From: an uncultured Cyclobacteriaceae bacterium
GTDB taxonomy: Bacteria; Bacteroidota; Bacteroidia; Cytophagales; Cyclobacteriaceae
DNA length: 64,000 nt
Reading direction: 5' to 3'
Assembly (NCBI GenBank): GCA_943788235.1
Contig: CALSPM010000002.1
Coordinates: 533,983 to 597,982, forward strand
Position 1 is the stretch's first letter. Every line of letters starts with the position of its first letter. The position numbers and the translations under genes are program-made. Under the pieces are notes generated by a model. It was given only the letters and a program-made list of their open reading frames with translations. It was not told the DNA's origin and searched no databases. Positions 57,004-64,000 of the stretch are shown here, piece by piece.

Positions 57004-57987
57004 ATGGCAAGAATAAAGTATTATTACGACACTGAATCCTGTAGATACGAAAGAATTCGTACCTCTAAATGGGATATATTCATCAACTTCCTTGCTTTTT
57101 TGACTGTAGCAACGGTCATCGCGACCGGTTTGGTCTTTGGATACATGGTGTATTTTGAATCTCCCGAGGAATTGCAGTTAAGAAAAGAAAATCAAGAATT
57201 GCTCATGTACTACAACCTCATGGGCAAAGATATGGAAAGTATTTCTCAGGTACTGCAGAGTATGCAAGAGCGAGACGACGATATCTATCGAGTGATCTTT
57301 GGCGTAAATCCTCTTGCTGATGAAATTAGGACGGGAGGTACTGGAGGAGCCCACAAATATAGGGCGCTAATGGAAAAAGGTCTATCACGAGAAGAGCTCA
57401 TCGTAAATGACCTTCAAAAAATTGACGCACTAAAAAAGCAGATGTACATACAAACCAAGTCTTATGATGAAATCGTTGAATTGGCCAAAAATAAAGAAGA
57501 TTTTTTAGCGGCACTTCCGGCCATTCAACCCGTATCAAATAACGATCTTAAACGTCTTTCTTCAGGTTTTGGATATCGAATCGATCCTTATTTAAAAACC
57601 AGACGAAAGCATCCAGGAGTTGATTTCTCTTTGGAGGTGGGCAATCCCGTGCGTGCCACCGGAGACGGCAAAGTCAAATTTACTAAAAGTTCACTGAGTG
57701 GATACGGAAAACAAGTACATATTGACCACGGTTTTGGTTATGAAACGAAATATGGACATTTAGACAAAATATTAGTAAAAAAAGGTCAAAGGCTCAAACG
57801 AGGAGATCTCGTTGGCTACTCTGGACATTCGGGCAAATCTACGGCACCCCATTTACATTATGAGGTTATCAAAAATGGTGTAAAAGTAAATCCAATTCAT
57901 TATTTTAGCCGTGATTTATCAGCTGAAGAATATGAAGAAATACTCAGATTAGCGTCGATTGAAAATCAAGCTATGGGTTCCTACTGA
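57004..57987 (+). CDS. M23-family (LytM) membrane-anchored peptidase
   Basis: 327 residues. A cytoplasmic N-terminus (MARIKYYYDTESCRYERI) is followed by one membrane helix (residues ~25-47), a coiled-coil-type stretch (~50-165) and a LytM/M23 domain (~175-305) with Zn ligands in RKHPGVDFS and APHLHYEV. The architecture (membrane anchor, coiled coil, LytM) resembles cell-wall hydrolases or their regulators in Bacteroidetes, often located next to alaS. Both Zn motifs are complete, so it is probably an active endopeptidase. Confidence 0.93.
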   Translation: MARIKYYYDTESCRYERIRTSKWDIFINFLAFLTVATVIATGLVFGYMVYFESPEELQLRKENQELLMYYNLMGKDMESISQVLQSMQERDDDIYRVIFGVNPLADEIRTGGTGGAHKYRALMEKGLSREELIVNDLQKIDALKKQMYIQTKSYDEIVELAKNKEDFLAALPAIQPVSNNDLKRLSSGFGYRIDPYLKTRRKHPGVDFSLEVGNPVRATGDGKVKFTKSSLSGYGKQVHIDHGFGYETKYGHLDKILVKKGQRLKRGDLVGYSGHSGKSTAPHLHYEVIKNGVKVNPIHYFSRDLSAEEYEEILRLASIENQAMGSY

Positions 57988-58753
57988 TTGGAATATAGAT
58001 GACCTTTGTATCCTAACCCACAATAAAATACTTCATGCCTTCATCAAAGCCTTTCCGGCTTCCACTCTGTGGGTGAGTGCTTCTCTGAGTTTTCCTAAAG
58101 ATCAAAAGTTTACTGAACATAGGGCATAGACTCGCGATATAATCAAACTTGGTAATTGGAATGATTATCATTCAGGAAAAATCTCACTATATCTCTTTGA
58201 TTATAGAAGTAAAAGCTTAACTCGTCTACGTACGTAATTTGATAATGTAGGCCAGCCTCTGCTCTCAAATCAATCTTCAGATAGCATATACCTTGTGGGC
58301 TGAATAGATTCTATACTGATTACTTTCGGTAGCTTGGAAGGGACATTCTTGTTAAGAAAAGAACCTTAATTTATTTATGATTTTAGCTATTCCCTAATTG
58401 ATGCGGGCGCAGATATATTGATCGGACATAGTCCACATCTAGTCAGAGGGATTGAAGCCTACAAAAGCAGCATCATCGCCTTCAATCTTGGGATTTTTTT
58501 GACCTATGGCGAATTCAATTTAAATGGCTTGAATGCGCTAACCCCACTATTGGAACTTAATATGAGTATTGATGGTTGAGGATAAAATAACGAATTTATT
58601 TTTTTACAAACCTATGACGTTCAGCCGAGGATAGATGAAGAAAATAAAGCAGCTTTATGTACGAAGGAAATAAGTAAAATTTATTTTTCAAAAAAGTGCA
58701 TAATCATTAATGATTTTAGGGGAATTAATTACCTTAACATAAAAATAGAGTAA
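57988..58753 (+). pseudogene. decayed genes, including a CapA (poly-gamma-glutamate synthesis-type) C-terminus
   Basis: The right part (about 58,375-58,753) reads in one frame SLIDAGADILIGHSPHLVRG, IEAYKSSIIAFNLGIFLTYG and ALTPLLELNMSIDG. It then meets two stops (TGA, TAA) and continues to a TAA right before the MerR gene. This is the C-terminal part of the CapA metallophosphatase-like family, with the usual GNF reading GIF. The left part has another fragment (IKLGNWNDYHSGKISLYLFD) with several stops, which I cannot assign. No start or N-terminal domain remains. Confidence 0.7.
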
Positions 58754-59098
58754 GTGCCCTACAAAGAGAAAGAGATAGAGAAAAAATATTTTACCATCGG
58801 TGAAGTTGCTAGAAGCCTCAAGGTGGCAACCTCTCTTATTCGATTTTGGGAAAGTGAATTTGATATTATCAAACCGAAAAAAAATCGGAAAGGAAACCGA
58901 CAATTTACCCGTGAGGATATCAAAAACATCAAGCTGATTTATCATCTTGTAAAAGAAAAAGGTTTTACATTGCAAGGCGCACGAGATTTCATTGCCCAAG
59001 GGACCGAGAGTATTCAGGATAAACTAGAACTCATCAAGTCACTACAGAGTGTTCGTGATTTCCTGATCAAATTGAAAAATGAGTTACCAAAAACTTAA
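58754..59098 (+). CDS. MerR-family transcription regulator (small)
   Basis: 114 residues with a GTG start at 58754 that gives the family's MPYKEKEIEKKYFTIGEVA opening. The MerR winged helix occupies residues ~12-82 (FTIGEVARSLKVATSLIRFW, GNRQFTREDIKNIKLIYHLV) and is followed by a short helix, without the usual effector-binding domain. Such mini-MerR proteins are widespread in Bacteroidetes; target and signal are unknown. It starts one base after the stop of the CapA remnant, so it has probably lost its former promoter gene partner. Confidence 0.9.
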   Translation: MPYKEKEIEKKYFTIGEVARSLKVATSLIRFWESEFDIIKPKKNRKGNRQFTREDIKNIKLIYHLVKEKGFTLQGARDFIAQGTESIQDKLELIKSLQSVRDFLIKLKNELPKT

Positions 59099-59782
59099 TT
59101 TTTTAATAGATTTCACTTAATGCTTCAAAGTACAGGCTCATGCCTTTTTATAGTCGATTTACATAGTCTTCAATTAGATGGGAAAATAACAATTTCCACA
59201 ATTACATTAACTCCAAAAGTTTTCCAATACAGCTAACCATACTGAAGAGATCATATCAGCACTCTTACCCGAGCTCTCATCAAATACTCCTAAAATAAAA
59301 CCAAATGCTACCAGACGACTGTAAATAGTAAAATAGAACCCACTGATGAACTGATAATAACTAAAATCACCCCTATTGATCTTCATTTGCTAGCAGGAAA
59401 AGTCAAGCTTTATAGCCATATAAATTCAGCTTAATATCTTCAAATAAGTAATTCAATACATCAATTTAAACATTCATGTAAGGTAATTGATAGGTAGAGA
59501 TCTTTTGAGTAGTTTAAAGTGATGGAGGAAAGAGAGGATTGGATCTGGCTACCTAAAAATGAATACGATGAATACCCCCCTAGCACTAATTGTTCGCTTT
59601 TCCTCCTATTCCACTTTCTTTAAAACTTTCCTGAAAGTTACCCATAAAAGTCCCTTGAAATTTAAAAATAGCTTGGATTAACATCTCGATTAACTCCAAG
59701 GTCCCCTTCAATTTTTTATTGGAAATTCAAATAGTAAAAAAGGAGCTCACTAGGATTATCGCAATTAATGCTAACCCAAAGA
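59099..59782 (+). other. gene-free stretch between the MerR gene and metH
   Basis: No complete frame and no RNA gene seen. On the plus strand the pieces ELSSNTPKIKPNATRRL and SKIEPTDELIITKITPID, then LHLLAGKVKLYSHINSA, lie in nearby frames separated by stops, looking like a decayed gene that I cannot name. No terminator for metH is evident. Confidence 0.45.
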
Positions 59783-62434
59783 CTATTTATAACCCAATAC
59801 TGGTGCCAACCAACGTTCAGCTTCTTGCTTATCCATTGCCTTCCTATTTGCATAATCATCCAGTTGGTCCTCTCCGATTTTTCCTAAACCAAAATATCGG
59901 GCCTTGGGATGCGAGAAATAAAAGCCACTGACTGACGATGCTGGATACATGGCATAGGATTCTGTCAAGGTAATCCCTGTATTTTCTTCAACTTGTAGTA
60001 ATTCAAAAAGTGCTTTTTTCTCTGTATGATCAGGGCACGCGGGATAGCCTGGCGCCGGTCTGATTCCTTGATACTTTTCCTTGATCAAAGCCGAATTTTC
60101 AAAATCTTCTTGTGGTGCATAGCCCCAGTATTCTTTTCTTACCTTCTTGTGCATTAATTCAGCAAAGGCTTCAGCCAGTCGATCGGCAATCGCTTTTACC
60201 ATGATGACATTGTAGTCATCATGATCTGCTTCAAAATCAGCTATTAATTTTTCAATACCTATCCCTGCCGTAGTCGCAAAACCACCGATATAATCTTGTT
60301 TTTTGGAGGATTTAGGGGCAATATAATCTGCTAATGAAATATTAGGAATTTTTGATCCCTTCTTACCCTGCTGCCGAAGAAAATGAAGCCGATTTACGAC
60401 GTTATTTTTGATCTCAACATCATCTTGAACTACTTGTGCTTCAAAGAAACCAATGACTGCATTGGCCTGAAGCGAGCCCTGCGCTATGATTTGATCGAGC
60501 ATTACATTGGCCTCCTTGAAAAGTGTCTTTGCCTCACTTCCCACGATCGCATTTTCAAAAATTTGAGGATATTTTCCCTTCAACATCCATGTGGAGAAAA
60601 AAGGCGTCCAATCTATATATTTTCTGATTTCCTCTAATGAGTAGCTTTCAAATTTTTTAGTCCCCAAAAAAGAAGGTTTAAGTACTTCATGTTCTTGCCA
60701 ATCAATCTCTACTCGATTCGATCTGGCAGCACCTATCGTGATTAATGTTTTGGCTTCTTGCCTGCTCTGATGGTCCACGGCCAATCCCTCATATTCAGAC
60801 CGAATCGAAGCACTGAAATCGGCTGTATCTTCACCCAAAAGTCTGGAAGCTACGGCCACAGATTTTGAAGCATCCAGCACGTGAATCGTCGAGCCACTGT
60901 ATTTAGGTGCAATTTTTACTGAAGTGTGGATTCTTGAAGTCGTAGCCCCTCCGATGAGCAACGGAATTTTCATTCCCTTACGCTCCATTTCAACTGCCAC
61001 GGTCACCATCTCATCCAAAGAGGGAGTAATCAAACCGCTCAAGCCGATGATGTCTACTTGATGATTTACAGCTTCTTCTAATATTTTTTGAGCAGGAACC
61101 ATCACACCCAGATCTATGATATCATAATTATTGCACCCCAGCACTACGCCTACAATGTTTTTACCAATATCATGTACATCTCCTTTGACCGTAGCTATTA
61201 ATATTTTTCCCTTACTGCTGTTATTTTCTGTCTTATCAGCCTCTAAATAAGGTAAGAGATAAGCGACCGCTTTCTTCATGACCCTTGCACTTTTCACCAC
61301 TTGAGGTAAGAACATTTTACCACTACCAAACAAATCCCCAACGGTATTCATGCCAGCCATCAAGGGCTGCTCTATTACATGAAGGGGTTTTGAGTATTTG
61401 AGTCGGGCTTCTTCGGTATCTTCCAATACATGATCAATGACGCCTTTGATCAAGGCATGTGCCAATCTTTCTTCTACCGTTCCTTTCCGCCACTCATCAT
61501 CAACGATTTTTACTTTACCGGTACCCGTGACGCTTTCGGCAAAATCTACCAATCGCTCGGTAGCATCCTCACGCCTGTTGAGTAATACGTCTTCTACATG
61601 AAGTAATAGTTCTTTGGGAATCAAGTCATAAATCTCCACCAAGCCCGCGTTTAAAATCCCCATATCCATTCCATGGTTGATAGCATGAAATAAGAACGAG
61701 GAATGCATAGCCTCTCGAACGACATTATTGCCTCGAAATGAAAAAGAAACATTGCTTACTCCTCCACTTACTTTGGCTCCCGGTAGATGAGTTTTAATCC
61801 ATTCTGTAGCCTTAAAAAAATCAATGGCGTAATTGTTGTGCGCAGGAATTCCGGTAGCTACAGGAAAAATGTTGGGATCGAATATAATATCCTGTGGTGG
61901 AAATTTGACCTGGTCTACCAAAACTCGATAAGCCCGCTCACAAATTTGAATCCGCCGATCGTAGGTATCTGCCTGACCGTCTTCATCAAAAGCCATCACG
62001 ACGGTCGCAGCTCCGTATTGCTTGATCTTTCGGGCCTGATCAATGAAAATCTTTTCTCCTTCCTTGAGTGAAATAGAATTGACCACTCCCTTTCCTTGAA
62101 CACATTTCAGACCTACTTCGATGATTTCCCATTTGGATGAATCTATCATGATGGGTATTCTGGCGATCTCAGGTTCAGAAGCGACCAGATGTAAAAACTT
62201 AACCATCGCCGTTTTACCATCCAACATGCCATCATCCATGTTGACATCTAAAATTTGAGCGCCTCCACGTACCTGATCCAAGGCTACTTCTATCGCCTCA
62301 TCATACTTTCCCTCCTTTATCAAACGAGCAAAACGCAGGCTTCCAGTCACATTGGTACGTTCCCCTACATTGACAAAGTTAGTTTCAGTAGTAACAATTA
62401 ACGGCTCAAGGCCCGATAACATCAGGGGTTTCAT
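59783..62434 (-). CDS. metH: methionine synthase, folate-, cobalamin- and SAM-binding part
   Basis: 883 residues, lacking the homocysteine-binding domain, which is encoded two genes upstream. Domains in order: pterin-binding TIM barrel (~1-290: [44 protein letters not shown]), cobalamin cap (~300-400), B12-binding Rossmann domain with the cobalt ligand His in [12 protein letters not shown], and the SAM-dependent activation domain ([20 protein letters not shown]). It transfers methyl from methyl-tetrahydrofolate to B12 and then to homocysteine bound by the partner protein. It follows the QueF-family gene by 25 nt. Confidence 0.97.
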   Translation of the reverse strand: MKPLMLSGLEPLIVTTETNFVNVGERTNVTGSLRFARLIKEGKYDEAIEVALDQVRGGAQILDVNMDDGMLDGKTAMVKFLHLVASEPEIARIPIMIDSSKWEIIEVGLKCVQGKGVVNSISLKEGEKIFIDQARKIKQYGAATVVMAFDEDGQADTYDRRIQICERAYRVLVDQVKFPPQDIIFDPNIFPVATGIPAHNNYAIDFFKATEWIKTHLPGAKVSGGVSNVSFSFRGNNVVREAMHSSFLFHAINHGMDMGILNAGLVEIYDLIPKELLLHVEDVLLNRREDATERLVDFAESVTGTGKVKIVDDEWRKGTVEERLAHALIKGVIDHVLEDTEEARLKYSKPLHVIEQPLMAGMNTVGDLFGSGKMFLPQVVKSARVMKKAVAYLLPYLEADKTENNSSKGKILIATVKGDVHDIGKNIVGVVLGCNNYDIIDLGVMVPAQKILEEAVNHQVDIIGLSGLITPSLDEMVTVAVEMERKGMKIPLLIGGATTSRIHTSVKIAPKYSGSTIHVLDASKSVAVASRLLGEDTADFSASIRSEYEGLAVDHQSRQEAKTLITIGAARSNRVEIDWQEHEVLKPSFLGTKKFESYSLEEIRKYIDWTPFFSTWMLKGKYPQIFENAIVGSEAKTLFKEANVMLDQIIAQGSLQANAVIGFFEAQVVQDDVEIKNNVVNRLHFLRQQGKKGSKIPNISLADYIAPKSSKKQDYIGGFATTAGIGIEKLIADFEADHDDYNVIMVKAIADRLAEAFAELMHKKVRKEYWGYAPQEDFENSALIKEKYQGIRPAPGYPACPDHTEKKALFELLQVEENTGITLTESYAMYPASSVSGFYFSHPKARYFGLGKIGEDQLDDYANRKAMDKQEAERWLAPVLGYK

Positions 62435-62459
62435 CTATTTGAAAAAAGGTTTATAAAAA

Positions 62460-62897
62460 TTACATAACAACTTGCCATGAATCGTCAGATCCACCATGCA
62501 ACCAATCCTTAAATTTTTCTTCACCTCCACGAGTCGCCCAATCAGAATCTATGGTCAACCTCGAGCTGATGCCCCCTCTTGGATTGCAATTCATCACAAT
62601 ACGAAGCCGTTCAGGATCATATACCTCCATCAGGTGATCATAAAAAACATTTATTAACCGCTCATAAGAGACTACTATGTCACGTAAATGGAAGGCATAT
62701 TGCTTCAAAGACTTTAACTCAATGACCTTACCTTTTGGATAAAAAGTAAGATATATATTGGCGAAATCCGGCTGTTCTTGAACACCCAAAAAGGTAAATT
62801 CAGGGATTTTTATTTTTATTTCGTAAGCCTCCTTGGTCGGATTAGGAATGGCTTTCAAAATACTTTTGTCAATGGCTTGATGTACTTTAATGGGCAT
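62460..62897 (-). CDS. QueF-family (T-fold) protein lacking the catalytic cysteine
   Basis: 145-residue T-fold protein related to the NADPH-dependent nitrile reductase QueF (preQ0 to preQ1, queuosine pathway). Conserved parts include PEFT (32-35), QPDFA (42-46, Asp44), ELKSLK (60-65), the Glu of SYER (Glu79), and NPRGGISSRL with DSDWATRGG. Where QueF has the thioimide-forming Cys (EFTSxCPxTGQPDF), this protein has EFTFLGVQEQPDF: the Cys position is Gly38 and one residue is missing. The His that precedes the substrate Glu in QueF is Tyr78. By known chemistry it should not reduce preQ0. It overlaps the 3' end of the homocysteine-methyltransferase gene by 11 nt and precedes metH, inside a SAM-riboswitch operon. 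Confidence 0.85.
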   Translation of the reverse strand: MPIKVHQAIDKSILKAIPNPTKEAYEIKIKIPEFTFLGVQEQPDFANIYLTFYPKGKVIELKSLKQYAFHLRDIVVSYERLINVFYDHLMEVYDPERLRIVMNCNPRGGISSRLTIDSDWATRGGEEKFKDWLHGGSDDSWQVVM

Positions 62898-63885
62898 ATG
62901 CTATTTTTCTAGGTTTATAATTTTTAGCCAATGTGGCAATTGCTTGAATGTGATCAGGCGTCGTTCCACAACAACCACCAATGATATTGACCATATGGTC
63001 TTCTAAATAGGCGGTGATCTGATCTACCATTTCTTCAGGAGTCTCATCATATTGGCCAAACTCATTGGGCAGACCGGCATTGGGATGAGCACTGACTATG
63101 AAGTCAGATTTATCTGATAATATTTTTAAAAAAGGCCGCATCATTTCGGCACCAAAAGCACAATTTAACCCCACACTGAACAGCTCACAATGTGAAATAG
63201 AGATCAAAAAAGCTTCAGTGGTTTGACCAGAAAGTGTCCGTCCTGAAGCATCTGTAATCGTACCCGAAACCATGATCGGTGTATTGATATTGCGCTCTGC
63301 TTTGACTTCTTCAGCGGCAAAAAGTGCTGCCTTGGCATTTAGAGTATCGATGATGGTTTCAAAAAGTAGTAGATCCACTCCACCATCCAGTAAGGCCTCA
63401 ATTTGATGTCGAAAGGCTAATTTCAATGCGTCAAAAGTCACCGCTCTAAATCCTGGATCATTGACATCGGGCGATAACGAAGCCGTCGTATTGGTAGGGC
63501 CAATGGAACCTGCAACAAACCTGGGTTGATTACCGTCTAGTGCTGTATAATGATCCGCAGCAGCGCGGGCAACGCGGGCAGACTCATAATTGATTTTATA
63601 TACCCAATCTTGCATACCATAATCCGCTTGTGCTATGGTCGTACTTGAGAAGGTATTGGTCTCTATGATATCAGCACCTACTTCTAAATAGGCTTCATGA
63701 ATTGATTTGATAATGTCAGGACGGGTCAGAGACAATAAGTCATTGTTCCCTTTGAGAGAAATAGTATGTTCCTTAAGTGCCTCGTTTCTGAAATCTTCTT
63801 CCTGCAGGTCATGCCGCTGAATCATGGTGCCCATGGCACCATCGAGGATCAATATTCTTTCTTTGATAACTTCTTGAATCGTCAT
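62887..63885 (-). CDS. metH: homocysteine S-methyltransferase domain of split methionine synthase
   Basis: 332 residues from ATG 63885 (MTIQEVIKERILILDGAMGT); the longer frame from 63924 runs into the riboswitch leader. It is a Pfam S-methyl_trans TIM barrel with Zn ligands Cys in SVGLNCAFG and the CC pair in IIGGCCGTTPDHI. It binds homocysteine through zinc and accepts the methyl group from the cobalamin of the larger MetH part. In most bacteria this domain is fused to the rest of MetH. The operon order is riboswitch, this gene, QueF-like, metH. Confidence 0.95.
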   Translation of the reverse strand: MTIQEVIKERILILDGAMGTMIQRHDLQEEDFRNEALKEHTISLKGNNDLLSLTRPDIIKSIHEAYLEVGADIIETNTFSSTTIAQADYGMQDWVYKINYESARVARAAADHYTALDGNQPRFVAGSIGPTNTTASLSPDVNDPGFRAVTFDALKLAFRHQIEALLDGGVDLLLFETIIDTLNAKAALFAAEEVKAERNINTPIMVSGTITDASGRTLSGQTTEAFLISISHCELFSVGLNCAFGAEMMRPFLKILSDKSDFIVSAHPNAGLPNEFGQYDETPEEMVDQITAYLEDHMVNIIGGCCGTTPDHIQAIATLAKNYKPRKIAYAH

Positions 63886-63927
63886 TTCTATATGTTGAAC
63901 TATCAAGAAAGACGTTAAAACCACGTT

Positions 63928-64000
63928 TGTTATCTTCCTTCAACTATCTGAAGCAGGAGTTGGCACCTTTCTTTACAGGGGTTGCCAAGGTTTCAATGGG
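63928..64000 (-). ncRNA. SAM-I (S-box) riboswitch, 5' part outside window
   Basis: Minus strand upstream of the homocysteine methyltransferase gene. From the window edge it reads the conserved core TGAAACCTTGGCAACC, then AAAGGTGCCAACTCCTGC, then a P4 stem (CTTCA-gatagt-TGAAG), then GGAAGATAAC, the 3' strand of P1. These blocks, in this order and spacing, are the 3' two thirds of the S-box aptamer. The 5' strand of P1 and the GGAGGGACTGGCCC region should lie just past position 64000. There is no U-tract before the ATG at 63885. Confidence 0.92.

Overview
The window is AT-rich bacterial chromosome from a member of the Bacteroidetes, most like the Cytophagia. The evidence is the gene families (TamL-type BamA/TamA lipoprotein, YwqK-repeat protein, DUF1573, DUF4159, LysM protein with an RlpA-like tail, type II glutamine synthetase, split transketolase), promoters of the Bacteroidetes TTG-N19/20-TAnnTTTG type, and weak ribosome binding sites with occasional TTG/GTG starts. 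It carries ordinary housekeeping genes. I see no rRNA, tRNA, CRISPR array, prophage or intact insertion sequence.

Layout: 1-5,999 holds a secreted repeat protein (cut by the window edge), a LysM protein, a cytoplasmic protein of unknown function, then nfeD-kdsB-small membrane protein and a lipid kinase. 6,029-10,650 is a minus-strand unit guaA > TPR/periplasmic-binding protein > hemL. 10,693-12,630 is a Crp/Fnr regulator next to a frameshifted flavin amine oxidase lipoprotein. 13,279-18,941 runs HAD phosphatase, DUF4159, mtaB, FAH-family hydrolase, M23 peptidase and bcp. 19,582-23,885 has an AI-2E-type permease, a two-gene transketolase and a class III aminotransferase. 23,957-27,662 is a nitrogen-assimilation block: frameshifted glnA, an outer-membrane porin and amt. 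28,239-39,581 contains gcdH, the YwqK-repeat protein, a CoA-binding protein, gyrB, an M1 peptidase, DUF1573, trpS and a phosphohexomutase. 40,841-48,922 holds frameshifted pgi, a TrmH methyltransferase, tamL, hemF, PAP2, ribE, pcm and a thioesterase. 51,226-59,098 has a thioredoxin-fold lipoprotein, gatB, alaS, an M23 peptidase and a MerR regulator. The right end is a methionine operon: a SAM-I riboswitch, the homocysteine-methyltransferase half of MetH, a QueF-family gene, and the rest of MetH.

Two themes stand out. First, there is much gene decay for 64 kb: remnants of an outer-membrane barrel, a CaCA antiporter, DUF2911, an amidohydrolase and CapA, all with several lesions or large deletions. 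In addition, single extra bases break glnA and pgi, and two such bases break the amine oxidase. The single-base cases could be sequencing errors; the multi-lesion cases cannot easily be. Second, the methionine operon has a QueF-family protein without the catalytic cysteine inserted between the two halves of methionine synthase, under a SAM riboswitch. This is the best candidate here for undescribed biology.
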